Below are positions 19,370-27,269 of a DNA stretch of 64,000 bases, in pieces. The stretch comes from Pseudoclavibacter sp. AY1H1. Lineage in GTDB: Bacteria > Actinomycetota > Actinomycetes > Actinomycetales > Microbacteriaceae. The notes below the pieces were generated by a model. It ran no database searches. It saw only the letters and a list, made by a program, of their open reading frames with translations, and was not told the origin of the DNA. The stretch is taken from assembly GCF_002931055.1 (NCBI RefSeq), contig NZ_PSXX01000005.1:76701-140700 (forward strand). The letters run 5' to 3'. Position numbers and translations under genes: made by a program. Position 1 is the first letter of the stretch. Every line of letters starts with the position of its first letter.

Positions 19370-20431
19370 ATGACCACCCCCGGGGCAGCCCATGAGACCA
19401 GCGTCGTCAAGGAACGGACGGCTCCGGATGCGCGAGACCCCCGTAAGCCAGACGGGCTGAGGAACGTGGTCGGCCCGGCCTGGCGGTACATCCTCATGCG
19501 CGCCATCCGGGAGTTCCTCCGCGACCGCTGCACGGTCCTGGCCGCGGCGCTCACCTTCTTCATGCTGCTCGGTCTGTTCCCCGCGCTCCTGGCGCTGATG
19601 TCGGTCATCGGCCTGTTCGGGCTGACCGACACGGCGGTGTCCTTCATCGACGAGATGTCGACGCACCTCGCCGACCCGACGTTCGCGGAGACGCTGCGGA
19701 GCACGGTGCTGCAGCTGGGCGAGTCGCAGGGCGCAGGCACGGCGTTCATCGTCGGTCTGCTCGGCGCACTGTGGTCTGCGTCGGGCTACGTGAACTGCTT
19801 CTCGCACGCGATGAACACGGTGTACGAGATCGACGAGGGGCGGCCGTTCTGGAAGCTGCGCCCCACCATGATGCTGTGGACGATCGTGCTCCTGCTGCTC
19901 ATGCTGGTGATCTTCGCCATCCTCGCCCTCTCGGGACCGGTGGCCTCGGCCATCGGCGGCATCATCGGTCTGGGCGACGCGTCGCTGACCGTATGGAGCT
20001 TCGCGAGGTGGCCGATCGTGCTGCTCGTGGTGATCGTGATGATCGCCGTCCTGTTCTACGGCACGCCGAACGTCAAGCTGCCGAAGTTCAAGTGGATGAC
20101 GCTCGGCGCGTTCATCGCACTCTTCGTGACGGGCATCGCGAGCGCTGGCTTCTTCTTCTACGTGGCGAACTTCAGCAGCTACGAGCGTCTCTACGGCAGC
20201 GTTGCCGGTGTCATCGTCGGGCTCCTGTGGCTGTGGATCGTGAACCTCGCTCTGCTCTTCGGTGCGCAGTGCGATGCGGAGATCGAGCGTGTCCGGCAGC
20301 TGCGGGGCGGCATCGCGGCGGAGCAGAGCATCCAGCTGCCTCCGCGCGACACCAAGGCCAGCGCCAAGCGCCTGGAGCAGATCGAGAAGGACGTCGTTCG
20401 GGGGCGTGAGCTGAGGCATCGCGCAGAGTAG
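19370..20431 (+). CDS. YihY/BrkB-family inner-membrane protein
   Basis: This 353-aa protein is of the YihY/virulence factor BrkB family. A cytoplasmic N-terminus is followed by AALTFFMLLGLFPALLALMS and about six membrane helices. GYVNCFSHAMNTVYEIDEGR and SVAGVIVGLLWLWIVNLALL are typical of the family. The charged C-terminal tail is cytoplasmic. A second member of the family lies at 58.1 kb. The biochemical function of the family is unsettled. It is the last gene before the accessory region. Confidence 0.88.
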   Translation: MTTPGAAHETSVVKERTAPDARDPRKPDGLRNVVGPAWRYILMRAIREFLRDRCTVLAAALTFFMLLGLFPALLALMSVIGLFGLTDTAVSFIDEMSTHLADPTFAETLRSTVLQLGESQGAGTAFIVGLLGALWSASGYVNCFSHAMNTVYEIDEGRPFWKLRPTMMLWTIVLLLLMLVIFAILALSGPVASAIGGIIGLGDASLTVWSFARWPIVLLVVIVMIAVLFYGTPNVKLPKFKWMTLGAFIALFVTGIASAGFFFYVANFSSYERLYGSVAGVIVGLLWLWIVNLALLFGAQCDAEIERVRQLRGGIAAEQSIQLPPRDTKASAKRLEQIEKDVVRGRELRHRAE

Positions 20432-20475
20432 CCGACACCCTCCGGCGCACCGCGTGCGCGTGCTTCCGGGCACGA

Positions 20476-20572
20476 GTTGGACATACTTGTATAGACATGT
20501 ATACTGATCTCGTGATCCGGTGAGATCAACAACATGTACATACTTGAATATGCTTGTATGTACTTGTAGTCA
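20476..20572. promoter_or_regulatory. Operator region of the dhaK operon: tandem 10-bp repeats
   Basis: Decamers of the CWTGTAYAKN type run at 20486-20505 (two units) and again in phase at 20533-20572 (four units). The first pair contains GTATAGAC (20489-20496), matching the HutC-subfamily GT-N-TA-N-AC core. The array lies 40-125 bases upstream of the dhaK GTG start. The nearby GntR regulator is the likely ligand. Confidence 0.75.
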
Positions 20573-20609
20573 CGATCGAGCTGTACGCCACGATGCAAAG
20601 GAGCATTCG

Positions 20610-21611
20610 GTGAAGAAACTGATCAACACACCCGCGACCGTCCTCGACGAGTTCATGCGCGGGTTCGCGCGTGCCAACTCGTCGCTCGTCACGCTGCACA
20701 CCGATCCCGTGCACTTCTCGAGGGCGGCGCCCGCCGCCTCCCCCAAGGTGGGCGTCATCTCGGGCGGCGGTTCCGGGCACGAGCCGCTCGGCGGAGGCTA
20801 CGTCGGCGCCGGGATGCTCGACGCAGCCGCACCCGGAGCGTTCTTCAGCTCCCCCACCCCCGACCAGATCCTCGCGGCGACGAGCTCCGCCGATCAGGGC
20901 CGCGGCGTCGTCCACCTCGTCCTCAACTACACGGGTGACATCCTCAACTTCGAGGCCGCGGCAGAGCTCGCCGACCTCGAGGGCATCGAGGTCGAGACGG
21001 TCGTGCTCGACGATGACGTCGCGGTCGAGGACTCGACCTACACGGCAGGGCGCCGCGGCGTCGCCGGCACGATCGTCACGATGAAGCTGGCCGGGGCCGC
21101 AGCCGAACGCGGTGACGACCTCGCCGATGTGGTCCGCATCGCCAAGAAGGCCAACACGAACATGGGCACGATGGGCCTCGCGCTCGAAGCATGCACCGTC
21201 CCCACCGTCGGCAGGCCTTCGTTCGATCTCGGGCCCAACGAGATCGAGATCGGCATCGGCGTGCACGGTGAGCCCGGGGTTCGACGCGGCGAGATGACGA
21301 CGGCCGACGAGATCACCGACATCCTCCTCGAGCGTGTGATCGGCGACCTCGAGATCACCTCGGGAGACCGGGTCCTGCTGTTCGTGAACGGCCTCGGCGG
21401 GACCCCCCTCTCAGAGCAGTTCATCCTCTTCAACCACGCCGCCGATGTCCTCGACGACCTTGGGGTGACCATCGAGCGCAGCCTGGTGGGCAACTACTTC
21501 ACCTCGCTCGAGATGAAGGGCGCCTCCATCACCCTCCTGCGCCTCGACGACGAACTCACCGAGCTGTTCGATGCCCCCGTCCACACGAGCGGATGGCGGG
21601 CGGGCGCATGA
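20610..21611 (+). CDS. dhaK: Dihydroxyacetone kinase DhaK-type subunit
   Basis: This 333-aa substrate-binding subunit of a Dha-type kinase contains GGGSGHEPLGGGYVG. The His in GIGVHGEPG is the residue that forms a hemiaminal with the ketose in DhaK. The start is the GTG at 20610, with AAAGGAG at ideal spacing; the longer frame runs through the operator. It overlaps dhaL by ATGA. No DhaM is present, so the phosphoryl donor (ATP or PEP via another DhaM) is unresolved. Dha-type kinases also act on erythrulose in tetritol pathways, so dihydroxyacetone is only one possible substrate. Confidence 0.9.
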   Translation: MKKLINTPATVLDEFMRGFARANSSLVTLHTDPVHFSRAAPAASPKVGVISGGGSGHEPLGGGYVGAGMLDAAAPGAFFSSPTPDQILAATSSADQGRGVVHLVLNYTGDILNFEAAAELADLEGIEVETVVLDDDVAVEDSTYTAGRRGVAGTIVTMKLAGAAAERGDDLADVVRIAKKANTNMGTMGLALEACTVPTVGRPSFDLGPNEIEIGIGVHGEPGVRRGEMTTADEITDILLERVIGDLEITSGDRVLLFVNGLGGTPLSEQFILFNHAADVLDDLGVTIERSLVGNYFTSLEMKGASITLLRLDDELTELFDAPVHTSGWRAGA

Positions 21612-22246
21612 CCGACGAACTCGACACCGGCTGGGCGATCGCCTGGGTGCAGGCAGCGGCCGCCGACGTCCTGACGGCACGCACGGAGCTCATCGAGCTC
21701 GACAGGGCCATCGGCGACGGCGACCACGGCGAGAATCTGAGTCGGGGTCTCGCAGCCGCGGCGACAGCCGTCGGGGAAGGCACCCCCATCAGCGTCAAGG
21801 AGGTGTTCGCCGTCACCGCCAAGACGCTCATGTCGACGGTCGGCGGCGCATCCGGCCCCCTGTACGGCTCGGTCTTCATCGGAGCGGCGAAGTGCTCGAC
21901 GCTCCCACTCGACGGCGCCGGGGTCGCGACGATGCTCGAGAGCGCGCTCGAGAGCCTCATGAAACGCGGCAAGGCGCACGCCGGCGAGAAGACGATGGTG
22001 GACGCCTGGACCCCGGCGGTCGAGGCGGCGAAGGCGGCCGCCGCCGCAGGTGCGGGCCCGGCGGAGACGCTGGCGGCCGCCGCGGAGGCAGCCGCAGCAG
22101 GCGCGGTCGCCACGGAGCCGCTCATCGCGACGAAGGGACGTGCCAGCTACCTGGGCGAGCGCTCGCGAGGGCACCGAGACCCCGGCGCCCAGTCCACGGC
22201 GATCATCCTCGCGACCGCCGCCAGCACGGCGGCATCCAGGAGCTGA
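21608..22246 (+). CDS. dhaL: Dihydroxyacetone kinase DhaL-type nucleotide-binding subunit
   Basis: This 212-aa helical-barrel subunit binds nucleotide and magnesium. The metal-binding Asp residues are in DRAIGDGDHGENLSRG. The barrel sequences GGASGPLYG and GRASYLGERSRGHRDPGAQS are conserved. The start ATG at 21608 overlaps the dhaK stop. With DhaK it should phosphorylate a short ketose. DhaK and DhaL are separate genes here, whereas the erythrulose kinases of mycobacteria are described as fused DAK proteins. Alanine-rich stretches in the second half look like ordinary high-G+C drift. Confidence 0.9.
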   Translation: MTDELDTGWAIAWVQAAAADVLTARTELIELDRAIGDGDHGENLSRGLAAAATAVGEGTPISVKEVFAVTAKTLMSTVGGASGPLYGSVFIGAAKCSTLPLDGAGVATMLESALESLMKRGKAHAGEKTMVDAWTPAVEAAKAAAAAGAGPAETLAAAAEAAAAGAVATEPLIATKGRASYLGERSRGHRDPGAQSTAIILATAASTAASRS

Positions 22247-22354
22247 CGAGTGACGGACCAACGCAGGCCCCTCACCCGTGACCTTCCGCATCCACCCGCT
22301 CCACGACCGAACCCAGCGGCCTCACGCGCCGACCCAACCACGTAGGAGAACACC

Positions 22355-23227
22355 ATGACCTTCGCAAGCACGCGGCGGCTCGCTGCCGCCGCCCGGGCTG
22401 GCGGGTATGCGATCCCCGCCGTCAACATCGTCGACCAGCTGTCACTGCAGGCCACCGTCGCCGCGGCGCAGGCCGCGAACTCGCCGATCATCCTGCAGAC
22501 GTCCGTCAAGACCCTCAAGGTCGTCGGCGCCGCGCAGCTCGCCGCCGCCGCGCGCATCGCCGCTGATGCCGTCGACGTGCCGGTCGCACTGCACCTCGAC
22601 CACTGCCCCGACCGTGCCGTCATCACCGAGGCGATCGCGCAGGGCTGGAGCTCCGTGCTCTTCGACGCCTCCGACCGGGGTCTCGACCAGGCGTGGGCAG
22701 AGACCCGCGAGGTCGTCCAGGAGGCGCACGCAGCAGGAGTCGACGTCGAGTCGGAGATCGAGAACATCGTCGGCGTGGAAGACGGCGTCGGCTCGGACGA
22801 GGCCACGCACGCCTACTCGGTCGACACCCTGCTCGAGGTGGCGAACGACACGGGCACGGACCTGTTGGCCCCGCAGCTGGGCACGGCGCACGGCCTCTAC
22901 ACCGCGAACCCGACGCTGCTCTTCGACCGGGCGGCCGAGTTCTCGAGCCGCACCGATATCCCGATCGTCCTGCACGGCGGCACCGGCCTCTCGGCAGAGG
23001 ACTTCGCGCGCTTCATCGCCTCCGGCACCTCGAAGATCAACATCTCCACGGCGCTCAAGCTCGCCTACCTGCACTCGGCGCACCGCCACCTCGTCGCCGC
23101 AGAGGCAAGCGGGAAATGGGAGCCGGTGAAGCTCTTCGCGGAACAGGTCGAGGCGGTCACGGCGACCGTCACCGAGCACATCGACCTCTTCGGAAGCCGC
23201 GACACTGCGAACGGGGCAGCGGCATGA
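22355..23227 (+). CDS. Class II fructose-bisphosphate aldolase family protein
   Basis: This 290-aa zinc aldolase is of the Fba/GatY/KbaY type. Metal and catalytic segments are ALHLDHCPD, VESEIENIVG, LGTAHGLY and IVLHGGTGL. Such enzymes cleave or form ketose-1-phosphates or ketose-bisphosphates using DHAP. It follows dhaL after 108 bases with TAGGAG upstream and overlaps the phosphatase gene by ATGA. Linkage to a Dha-type kinase suggests DHAP is a shared intermediate. The aldehyde partner (glyceraldehyde-3-phosphate, glycolaldehyde or a tetrose) cannot be read from the sequence. Confidence 0.88.
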   Translation: MTFASTRRLAAAARAGGYAIPAVNIVDQLSLQATVAAAQAANSPIILQTSVKTLKVVGAAQLAAAARIAADAVDVPVALHLDHCPDRAVITEAIAQGWSSVLFDASDRGLDQAWAETREVVQEAHAAGVDVESEIENIVGVEDGVGSDEATHAYSVDTLLEVANDTGTDLLAPQLGTAHGLYTANPTLLFDRAAEFSSRTDIPIVLHGGTGLSAEDFARFIASGTSKINISTALKLAYLHSAHRHLVAAEASGKWEPVKLFAEQVEAVTATVTEHIDLFGSRDTANGAAA

Positions 23228-23988
23228 CGCGCGCACTGATCCTCGACTGCGATGGAGTCCTGGCCGACACGGAGCTCGACGGTCACCTCGTCGCCTTCAA
23301 CCGGGTCTTCGACGAGCTCGGGCTGGGCTTCCAGTGGAGCGCCGACGAGTACGGCGAGCTGCTGCGGGTGGGTGGGGGCAAGGAGCGCTTCAAGGCCTAC
23401 CTGGGTGAGCATCCCGAGTTCGCCCCCGCCGATTCGGCCGAGCTGGACGCACTCGTCGCGGACGTGCACCAGCGGAAGTCGGCGGCGTACGTGGAGATCA
23501 TGGGCTCAGGCAGGGTGCCTGGCCGCCCCGGCGTTCGCCGCCTCATCGCGGAGGCGCTGGACGCCGGCTGGGTCGTCGCCGTCGCGTCCACGTCGGCACT
23601 CGGCAGCGTGGAGGCCGTGCTCGACACCGTGATCGGTGCGGACCTGCGGTCCCGTCTTGCCGGAGTCTTCGCCGGCGACGTCGTGCCCGCAAAGAAGCCG
23701 GCCCCGGACATCTACCTCCTCACGCTCGACACGCTCGGGCTCGCGAAGGACGAGGCGGTCGTCATCGAGGACTCGTGGGGCGGCGCGCAGGCTGCCGCCG
23801 CTGCGGGCCTGGCGCACATCGTCACGGTCAGCCACTTCACGGCGGACGACGACTTCCCCGCCGCGACGAGTGTCGTCTCCCATCTCGGCGAGGCCGGCGC
23901 CCCGTCGACCACGCTGCGCGGCGCTGACCTCACTCGCGCTGATGGAACCATCACCGTCGCCTCGCTGGAGGCAGCGCTGGCGGCGTGA
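23224..23988 (+). CDS. CbbY-like HAD phosphatase
   Basis: This 254-aa HAD subfamily IA protein has Asp8 and Asp10 in LILDCDGVLADTE. The segments EYGELLRVGGGKERFKAYL, FAGDVVPAKKPAPDIY and VVIEDSWGG resemble CbbY. CbbY removes phosphate from xylulose-1,5-bisphosphate, a misfire product of RuBisCO. It is translationally coupled to the aldolase gene. I infer a sugar-bisphosphate clean-up or pathway role, notable because a RuBisCO-like protein is encoded in the same apparent regulon at 40.5 kb. A beta-phosphoglucomutase-like role is less likely given the conserved CbbY segments. Confidence 0.82.
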   Translation: MTRALILDCDGVLADTELDGHLVAFNRVFDELGLGFQWSADEYGELLRVGGGKERFKAYLGEHPEFAPADSAELDALVADVHQRKSAAYVEIMGSGRVPGRPGVRRLIAEALDAGWVVAVASTSALGSVEAVLDTVIGADLRSRLAGVFAGDVVPAKKPAPDIYLLTLDTLGLAKDEAVVIEDSWGGAQAAAAAGLAHIVTVSHFTADDDFPAATSVVSHLGEAGAPSTTLRGADLTRADGTITVASLEAALAA

Positions 23989-24055
23989 TGCCGTGCGAGG
24001 TGCACGAGACCTGACTCTCCGACAGGCGGTGCCCGCAGAGACCCGCACGAAGAAG

Positions 24056-24103
24056 AACGGGCCCCGACCGAGGATGGATGCTCCTCCCCGGTCGGGGCCC
24101 GTT
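24056..24103. terminator. Bidirectional terminator between cbbY-like and gntR genes
   Basis: A perfect 15-bp stem (24056-24070 with 24089-24103) with an 18-nt loop sits between the convergent phosphatase and regulator genes. It can stop transcription from both sides. Confidence 0.85.
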
Positions 24104-24134
24104 CGTGTCGCTCGCGGCTGCCGCATCCGCTGCG

Positions 24135-24929
24135 TCAGAGCGAGTAGGAGAACTCCAGCCGGACCTTGTCGCCGCGGAACAGGATGCGCGTGAATTCGAA
24201 GGGCGTGCCGTCGTCGTTCGAGATGCGCTGCTCGAGCAGGAGCACCGGGGTGCCGGTTCGCGCCTTGAGGGTCGTGAGTGTGGACTTCGACGGCACCGAC
24301 GACTCGAGGGTCTCGATGACGTTCGCCATCCGCAGCTGGTGATTCTCCTCCAGCACCGTGCACAGCTGGCGAGTGACGAGGTCGGCTTCGAGCAGCTTGG
24401 GCGCGAGTCGCTCTGGCACGTACGACTCGTGGATGCTGATGGGCTCGTCTTCCGCGTATCGGAGCCTGCGCACCATGAAGAGGCTCTCGGTCTCGCCGAT
24501 GCCGAGGATCTGGCCGATGCGGCCTCCCCCAGCGATGCGCTCGAGCTCGAGCATCTCGGTGCGGGTCGCGAATCCCTGCTGCTCGAGCTGCTCGCGGATG
24601 CCCTGATACGACGGCGACTTCGTGCTGATCTTCTGGTGGGCGACGAACGTGCCCTTGCCGTGGACCCTGAACAGGAGCCCCTCGTCGACGAGCTTGGAGA
24701 GCACGTTGCGCGCCGTCATCCGGCTGATGCCGTAGATCTGGTTCAGCTCGTTCTCGGAGGGAATGCGCTGATCAGGCTTCCATTCTCCGCTCTGGATCTT
24801 CGAGCGCAGCACGTCAGCGAGCTGCACGTAGAGCGGGACTGCCGCATTTCTGTCGAGCGTCTCTCCGCTGAGTCCTTGATCGGCCACGGTTTCACCAACG
24901 TCCTTAGATGCATATACATGTCTAGCCAT
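24135..24929 (-). CDS. GntR-family (HutC/UTRA) transcriptional regulator
   Basis: This 264-aa regulator has an N-terminal winged helix (VPLYVQLADVLRSKIQSGEW, then PSENELNQIYGISRMTARN). A C-terminal UTRA effector domain of about 150 residues follows. Proteins of this type bind GT-N-TA-N-AC sites and release on binding a sugar phosphate or related effector. The ATG at 24929 lies inside the decamer operator; a GTG at 24887 with AAGGA upstream is a plausible alternative giving 250 aa. It is divergent from the E1 gene, and its motif recurs at several promoters in this window. It is the probable master regulator. Confidence 0.9.
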   Translation of the reverse strand: MARHVYASKDVGETVADQGLSGETLDRNAAVPLYVQLADVLRSKIQSGEWKPDQRIPSENELNQIYGISRMTARNVLSKLVDEGLLFRVHGKGTFVAHQKISTKSPSYQGIREQLEQQGFATRTEMLELERIAGGGRIGQILGIGETESLFMVRRLRYAEDEPISIHESYVPERLAPKLLEADLVTRQLCTVLEENHQLRMANVIETLESSVPSKSTLTTLKARTGTPVLLLEQRISNDDGTPFEFTRILFRGDKVRLEFSYSL

Positions 24930-24997
24930 GTACAGTAGGCTCTGTTCATGGCTCGCCCGGCCAATCCTATGTGAAGCCAGGACCGTGCATGTACAGA
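24917..24997. promoter_or_regulatory. Operator between gntR and the E1 gene
   Basis: Two in-phase decamers occupy 24917-24936, including GTCTAGCC, one mismatch from GTCTAGAC. A further single unit lies at 24988-24997. The first pair overlaps the annotated gntR start codon, consistent with autorepression, and lies about 150 bases upstream of the divergent E1 gene. Confidence 0.7.
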
Positions 24998-25081
24998 CAA
25001 CTGGGAAGCGCAGTGCAGCGCTGTCGCCCAGACAGATGAGCTCCTCACCAGGGAGCTCACGAGCGGAGGATCACACACTCG

Positions 25082-27250
25082 ATGTCTACCATCAAGAACC
25101 TCAAGCCGAACGTGAGTTGGGTCCAGCTGGAGACCACCCAGGAGGACTGGGACGACGCAGCCCCGGAGCTCCTGCAGAACTTCGCGGTGCAGCTGCACCT
25201 CGTGCGGGCCTTCGAGGAGGAAGTCCTCAACCTCGCCGGCCAGAAGCTCATCAACGGCCCCGCCCACTCCTCGATCGGCCAGGAAGGCGGCGCCGTCGGC
25301 TCCTGCGTCCCCCTCACCCCCGCCGACCAGGTCAACGGCTCGCACCGAGGCCACCACCAGTTCCTCGCCAAGGTCTTCGGGTACGTGCAGCCGACGGGCT
25401 TCTCCGTCGACGACGAGCTGAGCCCCGAAGTGGTCGACGTGCTCTACCGCAGCCTCGCGGAGATCGCCGGCCTCAAGGACGGCTACTGCAAGGGCCGCGG
25501 TGGCTCCATGCACCTGCAGTGGAAGGAAGCCGGCGCTATGGGCACGAACGCCATCGTCGGCGGCGCGGTGCCCTTCGCGACCGGCTTCGCGTGGGCCGAC
25601 AAGCACGCCGGAACCGACGCGGCCGCTGTCACGTACTTCGGCGACGGCGCGGCGAACATCGGCTCAGTGCTGGAGGCGTTCAACCTCGCCGCCGCCTGGA
25701 AGCTGCCGACGCTCTTCTTCATCGAGAACAACCAGTACGCGGTCTCGACGACCGTCGAGGAAGCGACAGGCGAATCCAGACTCTCCGGCCGCGGCCAGGG
25801 GTTCGGCATCCGCAGCTGGCGCGTCGACGGACAGGACACGCTCGCCGTCTACCTCGCCACGCAGCAGGCCCTCGAGCACATGCGAGCAGGCGAGGGCCCC
25901 GCGATCATCGAAGCGGACACCTACCGGTACTTCCACCAGAACGGCCCATTCCCGGGCAGCGCGTTCGGCTACCGCTCGAAAGACGAGGAGCAGGGCTGGC
26001 GCGACCGCGACCCCATCGCGCTCGTCGAGGCGCACCTCGAGCGGCGGGGCATCGCGACGCGTGAACAGCTCGACAGCCTGGCCGGCCGCATCAAGGAGGT
26101 CATGACCGAGGTGGGCTCGCGCATCGTCGAACCCGACGCCTCCGGGCGCCCGGGCAAGCTGCAGATCAAGCAGAGCCTGTGGCCGTCGACGGACTTCATC
26201 GACATCGGCATCCGCGGCGAGGCCCCGGAGTTCACGGGCGACGTCAAGGAGTGGGGCGACTTCGCCGATGACGAGCTCGAGAAGCGCAAGTTCGTCGACG
26301 TCGTCGCGGCCGTCATGGATCGCCGCATGGAGACGGACGACAGCGTCATCGTGCTCGGCGAGGACGTGCACAAGCTCAGCGGCGGTTCCCGCGGCGCCAC
26401 GAAGGGGCTCGCGGAGAAGTACCCGGGCCGCGTGCTCGGCACCCCGATCAGCGAGGCCGCGTTCACTGGCCTCGGCGGGGGCATCGCGCTCGACGGCCGC
26501 TACTACCCCGTCATCGAGCTCATGTACGCCGACTTCCTCTGGGTGGCCGCAGACCAGCTCTTCAACCAGATCGGCAAGGCCCGCCACATGTTCGGCGGCG
26601 AGCACGACATGCCGCTCATCCTGCGAATCAAGATCGGCACGTCGACCGGATACGGCTCGCAGCACTCCATGGACCCGGCGGGCATCCTCGCCACTTCCGT
26701 CGGCTGGCGCATCATCGCCCCATCCACGGCCGTCGACTACGTCGGCCTCCTGAACACGGCCATGCGCACGAAGGACCCGGTCGCCGTGCTCGAGCACGAC
26801 GCCGACCTGTACAAGACGGAGGGCCTCGCGCCGAAGGATCTCGACTACGAGCTCCCCCTCGGCAAGGCCGCTGTGCGGCGCGAGGGTTCCGGCGTGACGG
26901 TCATCTCGTACCTCTCGATGGTGAAGCGCGCACTGGACGCCGTCGAGGAGTCCGGCGTCGACGGCGAGGTCATCGACCTCCGCTGGCTCGACCGCGCCAG
27001 CATCGACTGGGACACGCTCGAGGCCTCCATCAAGAAGACGAACCGCGTCGTCATCGTCGAGCAGGGCGCGCAGGGCACCTCCTACGGCGCTTGGCTCGCA
27101 GACGCCATCCAGCAGCGCCTCTTCGACTGGCTCGACGCCCCCGTCGCGCGAGTCCACGGCGGCGAGGCATCCCCGAGCATTTCCAAGGCGCTCGAAGAGG
27201 CCGCGAACGCCACGACGGCCGACATCGTCGCGGCCCTCAAAGCCTTCTGA
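25082..27250 (+). CDS. Fused alpha-beta E1 of a 2-oxoacid/acetoin-type dehydrogenase
   Basis: This 722-aa protein has an E1-alpha half followed by an E1-beta half in one chain. The thiamine diphosphate motif is visible: GDGAANIGSVLEAFNLA with the ENN about 20 residues later. The beta half starts near residue 400 with FVDVVAAVMDRRM and contains VLGEDV and SEAAFTGLGGGIALDG. It decarboxylates or cleaves a 2-oxoacid or acetoin-like diketone and passes the acyl group to E2. The substrate is not predictable; pyruvate, branched-chain oxoacids and acetoin are all handled by relatives. It is probably controlled by the upstream GntR operator. Confidence 0.87.
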   Translation: MSTIKNLKPNVSWVQLETTQEDWDDAAPELLQNFAVQLHLVRAFEEEVLNLAGQKLINGPAHSSIGQEGGAVGSCVPLTPADQVNGSHRGHHQFLAKVFGYVQPTGFSVDDELSPEVVDVLYRSLAEIAGLKDGYCKGRGGSMHLQWKEAGAMGTNAIVGGAVPFATGFAWADKHAGTDAAAVTYFGDGAANIGSVLEAFNLAAAWKLPTLFFIENNQYAVSTTVEEATGESRLSGRGQGFGIRSWRVDGQDTLAVYLATQQALEHMRAGEGPAIIEADTYRYFHQNGPFPGSAFGYRSKDEEQGWRDRDPIALVEAHLERRGIATREQLDSLAGRIKEVMTEVGSRIVEPDASGRPGKLQIKQSLWPSTDFIDIGIRGEAPEFTGDVKEWGDFADDELEKRKFVDVVAAVMDRRMETDDSVIVLGEDVHKLSGGSRGATKGLAEKYPGRVLGTPISEAAFTGLGGGIALDGRYYPVIELMYADFLWVAADQLFNQIGKARHMFGGEHDMPLILRIKIGTSTGYGSQHSMDPAGILATSVGWRIIAPSTAVDYVGLLNTAMRTKDPVAVLEHDADLYKTEGLAPKDLDYELPLGKAAVRREGSGVTVISYLSMVKRALDAVEESGVDGEVIDLRWLDRASIDWDTLEASIKKTNRVVIVEQGAQGTSYGAWLADAIQQRLFDWLDAPVARVHGGEASPSISKALEEAANATTADIVAALKAF

Positions 27251-27269
27251 GCGAGAGAGAGAACCTGAC

